Shown here: in pieces, positions 52,160 to 59,385 of the stretch
Layout: every line of letters starts with the position of its first letter
Numbering within the stretch: position 1 is the stretch's first letter
Position numbers and translations under genes: made by a program
Assembly (NCBI RefSeq): GCF_030264295.1
Contig: NZ_CP127173.1
Location: 2,859,501 to 2,923,500 of the forward strand
From: Amycolatopsis nalaikhensis
Lineage (GTDB): Bacteria; Actinomycetota; Actinomycetes; Mycobacteriales; Pseudonocardiaceae
Direction of reading: 5' to 3'
DNA: 64,000 nucleotides
Notes under the pieces: generated by a model
What the model was told of the DNA's origin: nothing
The model's input: the letters and a program-made list of their open reading frames with translations, nothing else
Databases searched by the model: none

Positions 52160-53364
52160 CAGTGCTCACCCGCCGATACGAAGCCGTCGAGGTAGGACAG
52201 GAACTCTTCGCGCTGCGCCTCCAACACGGGATTACCCTCGGCGTAGACGTTCGAAAAGATCCGGTCCGGCGGCGGCTCCGGCATGTTGAACGTGTACTCG
52301 CGCAGGTCGGCGGCGAACGCGTCGGCGTCGGCCTGGACGCTGTCGAAGTACGCCTGGTCGGCGTAGCCACCGCGGGCGAGGAACGCGCGGACGCGCTCGA
52401 TCGGGTCCTTGAGCTTCCACTCCTCCAGCTCGTCGGAGAGCCGGTAGCGGGTGGGGTCGTCGGTCGTCGTGTGCGCGTCCATCCGGTAGGTGAACGCCTC
52501 GATCAGGACGGGCCCGTTGCCGTGGCGGCACTCGTCGAGCGCCCAGCGGGACACCGCGAGGCAGGCGAGGACGTCATTGCCGTCGACGCGGATGCCGGGG
52601 AAGCCGTAGCCGCGGGCGCGCTGGTACAGCGGCAGGCGCGACTGGCGCTCGGTCGGCTCGGAGATCGCCCACTGGTTGTTCTGGCAGAAGAAGACGAGCG
52701 GCGCGTCGTAGACGGCGGCCCAGACGAATCCTTCGTGGACGTCGCCCTGCGAGGTCGCGCCGTCACCGAAGTAGCAGATCGTCGCTTCGCCGTCGTCGTC
52801 GCCGACCTTGCCCTCGAACTTCTGGCCCATCGCGTAGCCGGCGGCGTTGAGCACCTGGTTGCCGATCACGATGGTGTACGGGTGGAAGCCGTGGCGCTGG
52901 TAGTCCCAGCCGCTGTGGTCGGTGCACCGGAAGATGCCCAGCAGGTCCTTCATGTCGACCCCGCGCGCGTACGCGACGCCGTGCTCGCGGTAGCTGGGGA
53001 ACGCCATGTCGTTAGGCTTCAGGGCGCGGCCCGAGCCGATCTGCGCGGCTTCCTGGCCGAGCAGCGGGACCCAGATGCCGAGCTGGCCCTGGCGCTGCAT
53101 GGCGTTCGCTTCGCGGTCGGCCCGCCGCACCAGCACCATGTCGCGGTACAACCCGCGCAGCGCTTCGGCGTCGATGTCCTCGACGTACTTGTCGAACTGG
53201 GGCGAGGGGACCCGTTCGCCCTCGGGGGTGAGCAGCTGAGTCAGCTCAGCGCCACCTTCGCTGGTTGCTCGCAATCCGGCGATCACCTGTTCGGGGGAGG
53301 GCTGGGCCGCGACCGCGGCCGGGCCGTCTCCAGGCTCCGGGTGCGTCCACTGTTCGGACGGCAT
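52159..53364 (-). CDS. bkdA: Branched-chain 2-oxoacid dehydrogenase E1 alpha
   Basis: A 401-residue subunit starting at ATG 53364, ten bases after AAGGAG. The thiamine-diphosphate motif is GDGATSQGDVHEGFVWAAVYDAPLVFFCQNNQW, seen in parts (GDG-x26-NN). The phosphorylation loop region YRMDAHTTTDDPTRYR is typical of BCKDH E1 alpha. A roughly 45-residue Pro/Glu-rich N-terminal lead is present. E1 alpha, beta and E2 occur here without E3, which is expected to be shared with other complexes. The operon probably supplies branched starter units or catabolises Val/Leu/Ile. Confidence 0.93.
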   Translation of the reverse strand: MPSEQWTHPEPGDGPAAVAAQPSPEQVIAGLRATSEGGAELTQLLTPEGERVPSPQFDKYVEDIDAEALRGLYRDMVLVRRADREANAMQRQGQLGIWVPLLGQEAAQIGSGRALKPNDMAFPSYREHGVAYARGVDMKDLLGIFRCTDHSGWDYQRHGFHPYTIVIGNQVLNAAGYAMGQKFEGKVGDDDGEATICYFGDGATSQGDVHEGFVWAAVYDAPLVFFCQNNQWAISEPTERQSRLPLYQRARGYGFPGIRVDGNDVLACLAVSRWALDECRHGNGPVLIEAFTYRMDAHTTTDDPTRYRLSDELEEWKLKDPIERVRAFLARGGYADQAYFDSVQADADAFAADLREYTFNMPEPPPDRIFSNVYAEGNPVLEAQREEFLSYLDGFVSAGEH

Positions 53365-53736
53365 GCGCTGTACTCCTTGGTGTCGGTGCCTCTGGCGGCC
53401 GCTTGTGGCGACCACAGCGACTGCACCGGCGGGGACCAGCGCATCGGGTCTCCGAAGCGCTCAGTCACCGTCGGCGTTGACGGTTCACGCGGACATCCTG
53501 GCACGAAGGCCCGCGCTTTGGTGAGTCACGGATGCTGATTTGTTGCTGAGAAAGGGGCCCTGAACAGGGGAAACGTTAGGAAGCCCGAGCATCGGACCTG
53601 CGAGGGTCGGTCGCCGGTCGCAGCGCTCACCAGGGTCGTGAGTGTTCAGGGCGGTTAGAACCGCCCTGAACACTCACGACGGGTAGGCGACCTTGTGATG
53701 TGACGCACGCCGTCGGCTGCGTGGCACGATGGGCTC
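53365..53736. other. 372-base divergent gap holding a hairpin repeat
   Basis: This space separates the bkd operon (minus) from the dipeptidase gene (plus). AAGGAG at the bkdA start, the hairpin repeat at 53635-53680 and CACGAT ahead of GTG 53737 are the only sites seen. Short open frames here lack codon bias and overlap the repeat, so no gene is called. Confidence 0.55.
53635..53680. repeat. Perfect hairpin repeat with GTCGTGAGTG tip (copy 2)
   Basis: Two 22-base arms (53635-53656, 53659-53680) are exactly complementary around a two-base centre. The outer ten bases, GTCGTGAGTG, are identical to copy 1 at 6850-6895, the next ten differ, and the innermost two are TT in both. It lies between divergent genes, where a terminator is not expected. 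Confidence 0.8.
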
Positions 53737-55155
53737 GTGGAGCAGAAATCCGTCCGTGAATCCGTCGTTTCCGCCTGGATCAACGACGTCACCCCGAGTT
53801 TGTCCGGTTTGGTGGCGATCCCCGCCCTGTCGCCGGCCTTCGACGCCGAGTGGGCGAAGAGCGGCCACCTCGACGCCGCCGTCGACCACGTCCGCGAGTG
53901 GATCGCCGGGCGCGAGCTGCCCGGCGCGACCCTCGAAGTCGTGCGGCTCGAAGGCCGGACCCCCTTGCTGCTCGTCGACGTCCCGGCGACCCCGGGCGCG
54001 GCGGACAAGGGCACCGTTCTGATGTACGGCCACCTCGACAAGCAGCCCCCGGTCGGCGGCTGGTCCGAAGGCCTCGGCCCGTGGACCCCGGTGATCCGCG
54101 ACGGCCGCCTCTACGGCCGCGGGTCCGTCGACGACGGCTACTCCGGCTACGCGGCGACGACGGCGATCGAAGCCGTCCACGCGGCCGGCGGCGAGCACGC
54201 CCGCGTCGTGCTGCTGCTGGAGACCGGCGAAGAGTCCGGCAGCCCCGACCTGCCCGCCTACGTCGAGCACCTGGCCGACCGCATCGGCGACGTCTCGCTG
54301 GTGGTCTGCCTCGACGCCGGCGGCAGCGACTACGAACGGTTGTGGCTGGTCACGAGCCTGCGCGGGATGCTGCACCTCGACGTCACGGTGCAGCTGCTCG
54401 GCTCGGCGCAGCACTCCGGCGTCGCGTCCGGCGTCGTCGCCAGCTCGTTCCGGATCCTGCGGCACCTGATCGAACGGCTCGAGGACAGCGCGACCGGCGA
54501 ACTGCTGCTGGACGAGCTGAAGGTCGACGTCCCGGCGGACCGGCTGGCCGAGCTAGAGGCCGTCTCGCAGGACTTCCCCGAGGCGCTCTCGAAGGCGTTC
54601 CCGCTGGTCGAAGGCGGGCGCGTGATGACGGAAGACGCGCTGGAGCTGATGCTCAACAACGCGTGGCGCCCGACGCTGTCGGTGATCGGCGCCGACGGCT
54701 TCCCGAAGCCCGCCGACGCCGGGAACGTCCTGCGCGAGAGCACGACGTTGACGCTGAGCTTCCGCCTCCCGCCGACGGCCGACGCCGAGAAGGCGCTCGA
54801 AGCCGTGAAGAAGGCGCTGACCACCGACGTCCCGTACGGCGCGAAGGTCACCCTCGGCGCGCCGCAGGCGGAGAACGGCTGGAACGCGCCGACCGAGGCG
54901 CCGTGGCTGACGACGGCCCTGCGCACGGTCAGCGACGAGGTGTTCGGCCGCCCGCACCGCGCGACCGGCATGGGCGGCTCGATCCCGTTCATGGGCCTGC
55001 TCTCGCGGAAGTACCCGGAGGCGCAGTTCCTGGTCACCGGCGCGGTCGGGCCCGACTCGAACATCCACGTGCCGGACGAGTGGCTGCACCTGGACTACGC
55101 GCAGCAGGTCACCGAGGCCGTCGCGCACATCCTGGACGCGCACGCCCGCGGCTGA
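53737..55155 (+). CDS. M20-family dipeptidase
   Basis: A 472-residue metallopeptidase of the CNDP/PepV-like M20 family. Zinc ligands and catalytic residues are visible in MYGHLDKQP (His), YGRGSVDDGYSG (Asp), LLETGEESGSPD (catalytic and metal Glu) and SNIHVPDEW (His). The lid dimerisation domain lies in the middle (HSGVASGVVASSFRIL). It probably cleaves dipeptides in the cytoplasm. GTG 53737 lies at a leaderless position. Confidence 0.92.
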   Translation: MEQKSVRESVVSAWINDVTPSLSGLVAIPALSPAFDAEWAKSGHLDAAVDHVREWIAGRELPGATLEVVRLEGRTPLLLVDVPATPGAADKGTVLMYGHLDKQPPVGGWSEGLGPWTPVIRDGRLYGRGSVDDGYSGYAATTAIEAVHAAGGEHARVVLLLETGEESGSPDLPAYVEHLADRIGDVSLVVCLDAGGSDYERLWLVTSLRGMLHLDVTVQLLGSAQHSGVASGVVASSFRILRHLIERLEDSATGELLLDELKVDVPADRLAELEAVSQDFPEALSKAFPLVEGGRVMTEDALELMLNNAWRPTLSVIGADGFPKPADAGNVLRESTTLTLSFRLPPTADAEKALEAVKKALTTDVPYGAKVTLGAPQAENGWNAPTEAPWLTTALRTVSDEVFGRPHRATGMGGSIPFMGLLSRKYPEAQFLVTGAVGPDSNIHVPDEWLHLDYAQQVTEAVAHILDAHARG

Positions 55156-55165
55156 CCCGCCTGGG

Positions 55166-55212
55166 CTGAAGGGGACTTTCCTGGCATCGGATGCGAGGAA
55201 AGTCCCCTTCAG
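55166..55212. terminator. Long bidirectional hairpin between M20 and TetR genes
   Basis: CTGAAGGGGACTTTCC (55166-55181) and GGAAAGTCCCCTTCAG (55197-55212) are perfect 16-base arms. GTCCCCTTCAG recurs at 55232-55242, running into the TetR stop codon, so a direct repeat is added. It probably terminates both convergent transcripts. Confidence 0.8.
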
Positions 55213-55238
55213 CGCGTCTGGTGAGATGAACGTCCCCT

Positions 55239-55799
55239 TCAGCCGCAGGCCTCCCGGAACGCCGTCGCGGCCGCGTCGAGGCAGGCCGGGAAGTCCTGGG
55301 CGCCGCCGGAGTCGATCCACCGGTCGAAGGCGTTGCCGAAGATGTTCGTGGCGGCCTGCGCGGCCGGTTTTGCCAGCTCGGGCGCGGTGCCCCGGCGTTC
55401 GAGTCCCTCGCGGATCGCCGTCGTGATCCCGGCCGCCTTGCTGCGTTCGCGTTCGCGGAGTTCGGCGCTCGAAGCGATCACGGCCCGGCGTTCGGGCGAC
55501 GGGTCGACGAGCCGCGTGATGCGCGTGCCGATGTCCGTGAGCGCGACGAGGGCCGTGCGCAGCGGAGAACCGGCGTCATCGGCGTTGGCGAGGGCTTCGG
55601 CGACGGCGGCGGGAAGCTGCTCGGAACCGGCGAAGAGGACTTCGCGCTTGTCGGGGAAGTAGCGGAAGTACGAGCGGCGGGTGATCCCGGCGCGCTCGGC
55701 GATCTGCGTCACGGTGACGGCGTCGTACCCGTGCTCGGCGTACAGCTCCAGCGCGGCTTTGCGCAGCCGGTCCGCGGTTCCGGGATCCCATCTGGCCAC
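55239..55799 (-). CDS. TetR-family regulator beside a dehydrogenase-like gene
   Basis: A 186-residue regulator with helix-turn-helix QIAERAGITRRSYFRYFPDKREVLF (about 31-55) and a helical C-terminal domain. GTG 55799 is the start. It is divergent from the saccharopine-dehydrogenase-like gene; the 85-base gap carries two 20-base operator arms in opposite orientation. It probably represses itself and that gene. Confidence 0.9.
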   Translation of the reverse strand: MARWDPGTADRLRKAALELYAEHGYDAVTVTQIAERAGITRRSYFRYFPDKREVLFAGSEQLPAAVAEALANADDAGSPLRTALVALTDIGTRITRLVDPSPERRAVIASSAELRERERSKAAGITTAIREGLERRGTAPELAKPAAQAATNIFGNAFDRWIDSGGAQDFPACLDAAATAFREACG

Positions 55800-55817
55800 G
55801 GTCCCAGCCTACTTGGC

Positions 55818-55871
55818 GATGTCTCAGTGTGTCGTCACGTGCTAGCGTCAGTGATGACACACTGAGACATC
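55818..55871. promoter_or_regulatory. Large inverted operator pair in a divergent promoter
   Basis: The 20-base sequence at 55818-55837 recurs inverted at 55852-55871 with one mismatch; the core is TGTCTCAGTGTGTC. The 14-base spacer includes GCTAGCG, where the promoter hexamers may lie. Two sites of this size suit two TetR dimers controlling both genes. Confidence 0.8.
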
Positions 55872-55884
55872 ACTGGAGGAAGGC

Positions 55885-56922
55885 ATGGAGATCTGGGTGC
55901 TGGGCGCGCTGGGCCGGACGGGTCGCGGGATCACGGCCGAGCTGGTGGCCCGGGGGTTGCCGGTCGTCCTGGTCGGCCGCGACCGCGAACGCCTCGCGGC
56001 GACCGGCACGAAGTACGTCGTCGCGGACGGCGTCGAGGCGATAGCGGCCGAGATCCACCGCGGGCGCCCGGCGGTGGTCGTCAACACGATCGGCTCGTAC
56101 GCCACGACGGCGGCGACGATCGCGCGGGCGTGCCTGCCGGGCGGGCACTATGTCGACTTGGCGGCAGACCTGGTCGCCGTCCCGCGGCTGCTGGACCTGC
56201 ACGAAGAGGCGCTGGCGGGAGGAAGCACGTTCGTGACCGGGGCGGGGTTCGGCGTCCTGGCGACGGAGGCGGTGGTGGCCAGGCTGTGCGAAGGCCGTCC
56301 GACGCCTCGTGAGGTGCGGGTCGACGCGCTGTCGTCGGTTGCCATCGAGGAAGGACGGGCGGGGATGGCGTTGGCGGCGAGCATCATCGACGTCCTGACC
56401 ACGGGCGGCCGCCGCTACGAGGGCGGCCGCCTGGTCCCCGCGCGGCTCGGCGCGGACTCGCGGACGCTGACCCTCCCCGACGGCGAGACAGCGAAGTCCG
56501 CGGGCGTGCCCTCGGGTGAGCTGGTGGCTGCTCAGCGGGCGAGCGGCGCACCGTCCGTCGTGGTGAATTCGGGACTCGCGCCCACCTCACCCGTGGTCCG
56601 GGCGGTCCTGCCCCTACTCGGGAAGGTGCTGTCGGTCCCGGCCATCCGCTGTTTCGCGATCCAGCGGCTGGCGGGAGTCCGGGCGAAGGCGGCCCCGCGC
56701 CCACGCACGCACTCGTGGGGCCACGCGGTCGTCACCTGGCCGGACGGAACGACACGGGAGGGCTGGCTGCGCGCGGGCGACGGCATGGACTTCACCAACG
56801 CGGTCGCGGCCGAGACTGCGGCGCGCTTGGCCCGCGGCGAGGGCAAGCCCGGGGCGTACACCCCCGCGGCCGCCCTCGGCGTGGAGGTCGCAGAGGCGGC
56901 GGGTGGGACTTTCGTGTTCTGA
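55885..56922 (+). CDS. Saccharopine dehydrogenase-like NAD(P)-binding protein
   Basis: A 345-residue protein starting EIWVLGALGRTGRGI, a Rossmann G-x-x-G-x-x-G loop, with VVNTIGSYATTAATIA and the YVDLAAD stretch of saccharopine-dehydrogenase-like oxidoreductases. The group includes trans-acting enoyl reductases, but the substrate here is not evident. The expected TetR ligand may be its substrate or product. TGGAGGAAGGC precedes the ATG. Confidence 0.8.
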   Translation: MEIWVLGALGRTGRGITAELVARGLPVVLVGRDRERLAATGTKYVVADGVEAIAAEIHRGRPAVVVNTIGSYATTAATIARACLPGGHYVDLAADLVAVPRLLDLHEEALAGGSTFVTGAGFGVLATEAVVARLCEGRPTPREVRVDALSSVAIEEGRAGMALAASIIDVLTTGGRRYEGGRLVPARLGADSRTLTLPDGETAKSAGVPSGELVAAQRASGAPSVVVNSGLAPTSPVVRAVLPLLGKVLSVPAIRCFAIQRLAGVRAKAAPRPRTHSWGHAVVTWPDGTTREGWLRAGDGMDFTNAVAAETAARLARGEGKPGAYTPAAALGVEVAEAAGGTFVF

Positions 56923-56953
56923 AGAACGGTGGGATTGCCCCGATCGAGTAAAC

Positions 56954-56970
56954 GTAATACGCTGTAATAC
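56954..56970 (+). promoter_or_regulatory. GTAATAC tandem operator/promoter of toxin-antitoxin locus
   Basis: GTAATAC occurs at 56954-56960 and 56964-56970, exactly ten bases apart, flanked by AACG and GTT that extend an inverted outer pair. TAATAC at 56965-56970 serves as the -10 nine bases ahead of the GTG, so binding would block transcription. Ribbon-helix-helix antitoxins bind such helical-turn repeats. Confidence 0.6.
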
Positions 56971-56978
56971 GTTCTCGC

Positions 56979-57250
56979 GTGGAAGGCGAACTGTACGACG
57001 GCATCCCGCTGGAACGCCTGCCGTTCGAGGAGGTGCACGTACCCGATCCGCTGCACCTCCGGCGGTCACTGCGTTACCCGGGCGCACTGGACATCGAGCC
57101 GGAGCACGCGGTGGAGGCCGTGTTCGATCCTCGTCGGCTGATCGGCCGCGACCCTTCGTCGCGGACGGGTGAGTCGATCCGGGTGGTCGGTCACTCGACC
57201 GGCATGGGGCGACACGGCAGGTGTATCGAGGACTGCGGGAGGTGCGGTGA
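56979..57250 (+). pseudogene. Probable broken toxin gene (BrnT-like family)
   Basis: From GTG 56979 a protein of about 77 residues reads VEGELYDGIPLERLPFEEVH, later LRYPGALDIE, DPRRLIGRDPSS and GESIRVVGHST, the start of an actinobacterial BrnT-like toxin family. Near 57208 the frame then turns to low-complexity residues, whereas another frame reads TRQVYRGLREVR and stops at 57248-57250, overlapping the antitoxin ATG (TGATG). The pattern implies a deletion of the central beta-hairpin with a frameshift. The length (272 bases, not divisible by three) agrees. Family assignment is from memory. Confidence 0.55.
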
Positions 57251-57585
57251 TGACGGACAAGGAACTGCTCGGCCGGATCGCGGAGGCTGCCGAAGCCGAT
57301 CCGGACGCCGAAGTCGATTGGGTGCCGCACCGGGAGCCGTCGAAGAGCCCGACCGCGGTCTACAGCGTGCGGATCCCGGTCGATCGCATCGAGGAGCTGC
57401 GACGGCTCGCCGCCGACCGTGGCGTGCAACCGACCGCCTTGATCCGGACCTGGGTGCTCGCCCAGCTCGACGCGGCGCGGGCCGGGGACGAGCGGGCGCA
57501 GCAGTGGGAGAACGACGTCCGCGCGACGATCGACCACCTCCGGGCCCTGCTCGACGAGCGGAGCGGCGTTCCCCACGCGAGCTGA
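57250..57585 (+). CDS. Ribbon-helix-helix antitoxin
   Basis: A 111-residue acidic protein read from ATG 57250. TAVYSVRIPVDRIEELRRLA and VQPTALIRTWVLAQL form a CopG-type ribbon-helix-helix at about 38-72, where the antitoxin would bind DNA. The C-terminal part is helical (QQWENDVRATIDHLRALLDE). GGGAGGTGCGG precedes the start. The reading frame is intact although the toxin gene upstream appears broken, so it may now act only as a repressor. Confidence 0.8.
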   Translation: MTDKELLGRIAEAAEADPDAEVDWVPHREPSKSPTAVYSVRIPVDRIEELRRLAADRGVQPTALIRTWVLAQLDAARAGDERAQQWENDVRATIDHLRALLDERSGVPHAS

Positions 57586-57588
57586 TGC

Positions 57589-58431
57589 TCAGGCCAGCCG
57601 GGTCAGGTGAACCGAGACGTCCAATGTGGACTGCCCACCCCCGGTGAAGATCCCCTTCAACGGCGCGACATCGGCATAATCCCGCCCCATCGCCACCCAA
57701 ACGTGCCGCGGCCCGACGGGGATCGCGTTCGTCGGGTCGTAAGCCCACCACCCGCCGGTCCAGACGTCGACCCAAGCGTGGGACTCGCCCTCGACCACCT
57801 CGCCGAGCTTCGCGTCCGGCTTGGTGTGCAGATACCCGGACACGTACCGCGCAGGAACACCGATCGCACGCAGCATCACCAGCGTCACGTGCGCGAAGTC
57901 CTGGCAAACGCCTTCGCGCGCCTTCCACGCATCAGTCGCCGTGGAATGAACGCCGGTGGTCCCCGGCTGGTACTTGAGCTGCTGGTGCACCCACTCGCAC
58001 ACGGCCAGCACCGCGTCCGCCGGGTCGAGCCCGCGCCGCAACGAGCGGGCCTCGCGCGCCAACGTGACGTCGCGCGGTGTGTACGGCGTCGGCGTCAGGT
58101 ACTCCGTGCGGTGGTCGATGACTGTCTCGGACCGCAAGTCCTTCCACGACGCCGTGCGGATCGGCTCGGCCTCGTCCGCCGTCTCGACCACCGACGTCGC
58201 CAAGACCGTGAACTCCGTGTGCGGTGCGTGGAGGTCGAACGACGTCACCACCGTGCCCCAGTAGTCCGTGTACCGGTACGCGCGGGTCGCCGGGGTCGTC
58301 TCGATGCGTGTTGCCACCGTCGTCTGGCGGCGGTCCGAACGCGGGGTCAGGCGCGCCTCGTTGTACGACTGCGTCGCCGGTGTCGCGTACCGGTACCCCG
58401 TGCGGTGGGCCACCCGCAGCTGCCACGTCAC
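57589..58431 (-). CDS. Transglutaminase-like cysteine peptidase family protein
   Basis: A 280-residue protein. The N-terminal beta domain (VAHRTGYRYATPATQSYNEA) is the bacterial transglutaminase-like N domain. The catalytic triad lies in AREGVCQDFAH (Cys), GESHAWVDVW (His) and WAYDPTNA (Asp). GTG 58431 overlaps the alpha-E gene stop (GTGA). Homologues occur next to alpha-E and ATP-grasp genes and probably act as proteases or in making or trimming a peptide. Confidence 0.9.
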   Translation of the reverse strand: MTWQLRVAHRTGYRYATPATQSYNEARLTPRSDRRQTTVATRIETTPATRAYRYTDYWGTVVTSFDLHAPHTEFTVLATSVVETADEAEPIRTASWKDLRSETVIDHRTEYLTPTPYTPRDVTLAREARSLRRGLDPADAVLAVCEWVHQQLKYQPGTTGVHSTATDAWKAREGVCQDFAHVTLVMLRAIGVPARYVSGYLHTKPDAKLGEVVEGESHAWVDVWTGGWWAYDPTNAIPVGPRHVWVAMGRDYADVAPLKGIFTGGGQSTLDVSVHLTRLA

Positions 58432-59375
58432 AGCGAAACCTCCGCACCGCTCCACGCCACCCACGGCGACGTGCTGAAGTACTGCACCGACACCGCTTCG
58501 CCGATCTCCTTGATCGTCGTCTGCAACGCGCCGAGCCGCCGCGGCAGGTCGGTCAGCAGGTCCGCCGGGCGCAGGAACTCCAGCTCGCTGCGGGCGCGGC
58601 CGAGCTGGCGCAGGGCCTCCGACTTCTCGTTGCTGCGCGAGCCGCCGCCCGGGTCGAGCCGTTGCAGGCACTCCTCCGCCTGGCGCAGCGCGTGGAACAC
58701 CGACCGCGGGAACAGCGTGTCCCGCAACAGGAACTGCACGACGCGCCCGGCGTCCAGCGCGCCCCGATACGTCCGCAGGTAGGTGTCCTGCGCGCCGGCC
58801 GAGCGCAGCACCGTGATCCAGCCCGGCGACGACGCGCGGTCCGCGACCCGCGAAAGGAGCAGCCGCACCACCATGTCCGCGCGTTCGATCGAGCGGCCCA
58901 GCACCATGAACAGCCAGCCGTCGTCGCGCGACATCGTCGAGTCGGCCAACCCCGCGAACATCGCCGCGCGCTCCTCCACAAAGGACAGGAACGCGTGCGG
59001 GCCCGCGCGCCGCGCGTACCGCTGGCGGTCGGGCACCGCGTTCCACGTCGCGTTCAGGCATTCCCACAGCTCGGTCGAGACGACTTCGCGCGCACCCCGC
59101 GTGTTTTCGCGCGCCGAGTTGATCGAGCCGACGATCGAAGCCGGGTTGTCCTTCGCGTACGCCACCAGCTCCGTCAGCTTCCAGACGTCGAGCGCCTCCC
59201 CGTCGGGGGTGTCGATGCCCAGGACCGCCAGCAGCTGGCGGCTCGCGTGGTCCGGGTCGACCGTCGCGTCCTCCAGCAGCTGGTGGACCGAGACGTTGAG
59301 GATGCGGGAGGTGTCGTCGGCGCGTTCGACGTACCGGCCGATCCAGTACAGCGACTCCGCGTTGCGTGCCAGCAT
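58428..59375 (-). CDS. Alpha-E domain protein
   Basis: A 315-residue all-helical protein starting MLARNAESLYWIGRYVERADDTSRIL, the conserved start of COG2307 proteins. The Glu/Arg-rich helices recur (ELWECLNATWNAVP, WLFMVLGRSIERADM). Its function is unknown, but it always travels with the ATP-grasp gene. It lies ten bases after that gene and overlaps the transglutaminase gene; the three form one operon. Confidence 0.92.
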   Translation of the reverse strand: MLARNAESLYWIGRYVERADDTSRILNVSVHQLLEDATVDPDHASRQLLAVLGIDTPDGEALDVWKLTELVAYAKDNPASIVGSINSARENTRGAREVVSTELWECLNATWNAVPDRQRYARRAGPHAFLSFVEERAAMFAGLADSTMSRDDGWLFMVLGRSIERADMVVRLLLSRVADRASSPGWITVLRSAGAQDTYLRTYRGALDAGRVVQFLLRDTLFPRSVFHALRQAEECLQRLDPGGGSRSNEKSEALRQLGRARSELEFLRPADLLTDLPRRLGALQTTIKEIGEAVSVQYFSTSPWVAWSGAEVSL

Positions 59376-59385
59376 TCGAACCTCC

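Noticed and set aside
53485..53673. 62-codon minus-strand frame in the bkdA upstream gap
   Set aside because: It runs through the hairpin repeat, has no codon bias and no ribosome site.
57169..57252. Longer start for the antitoxin (GTG at 57169)
   Set aside because: It would overlap the toxin gene by 80 bases; ATG 57250 overlaps the toxin stop and follows GGGAGG, the usual coupled arrangement.
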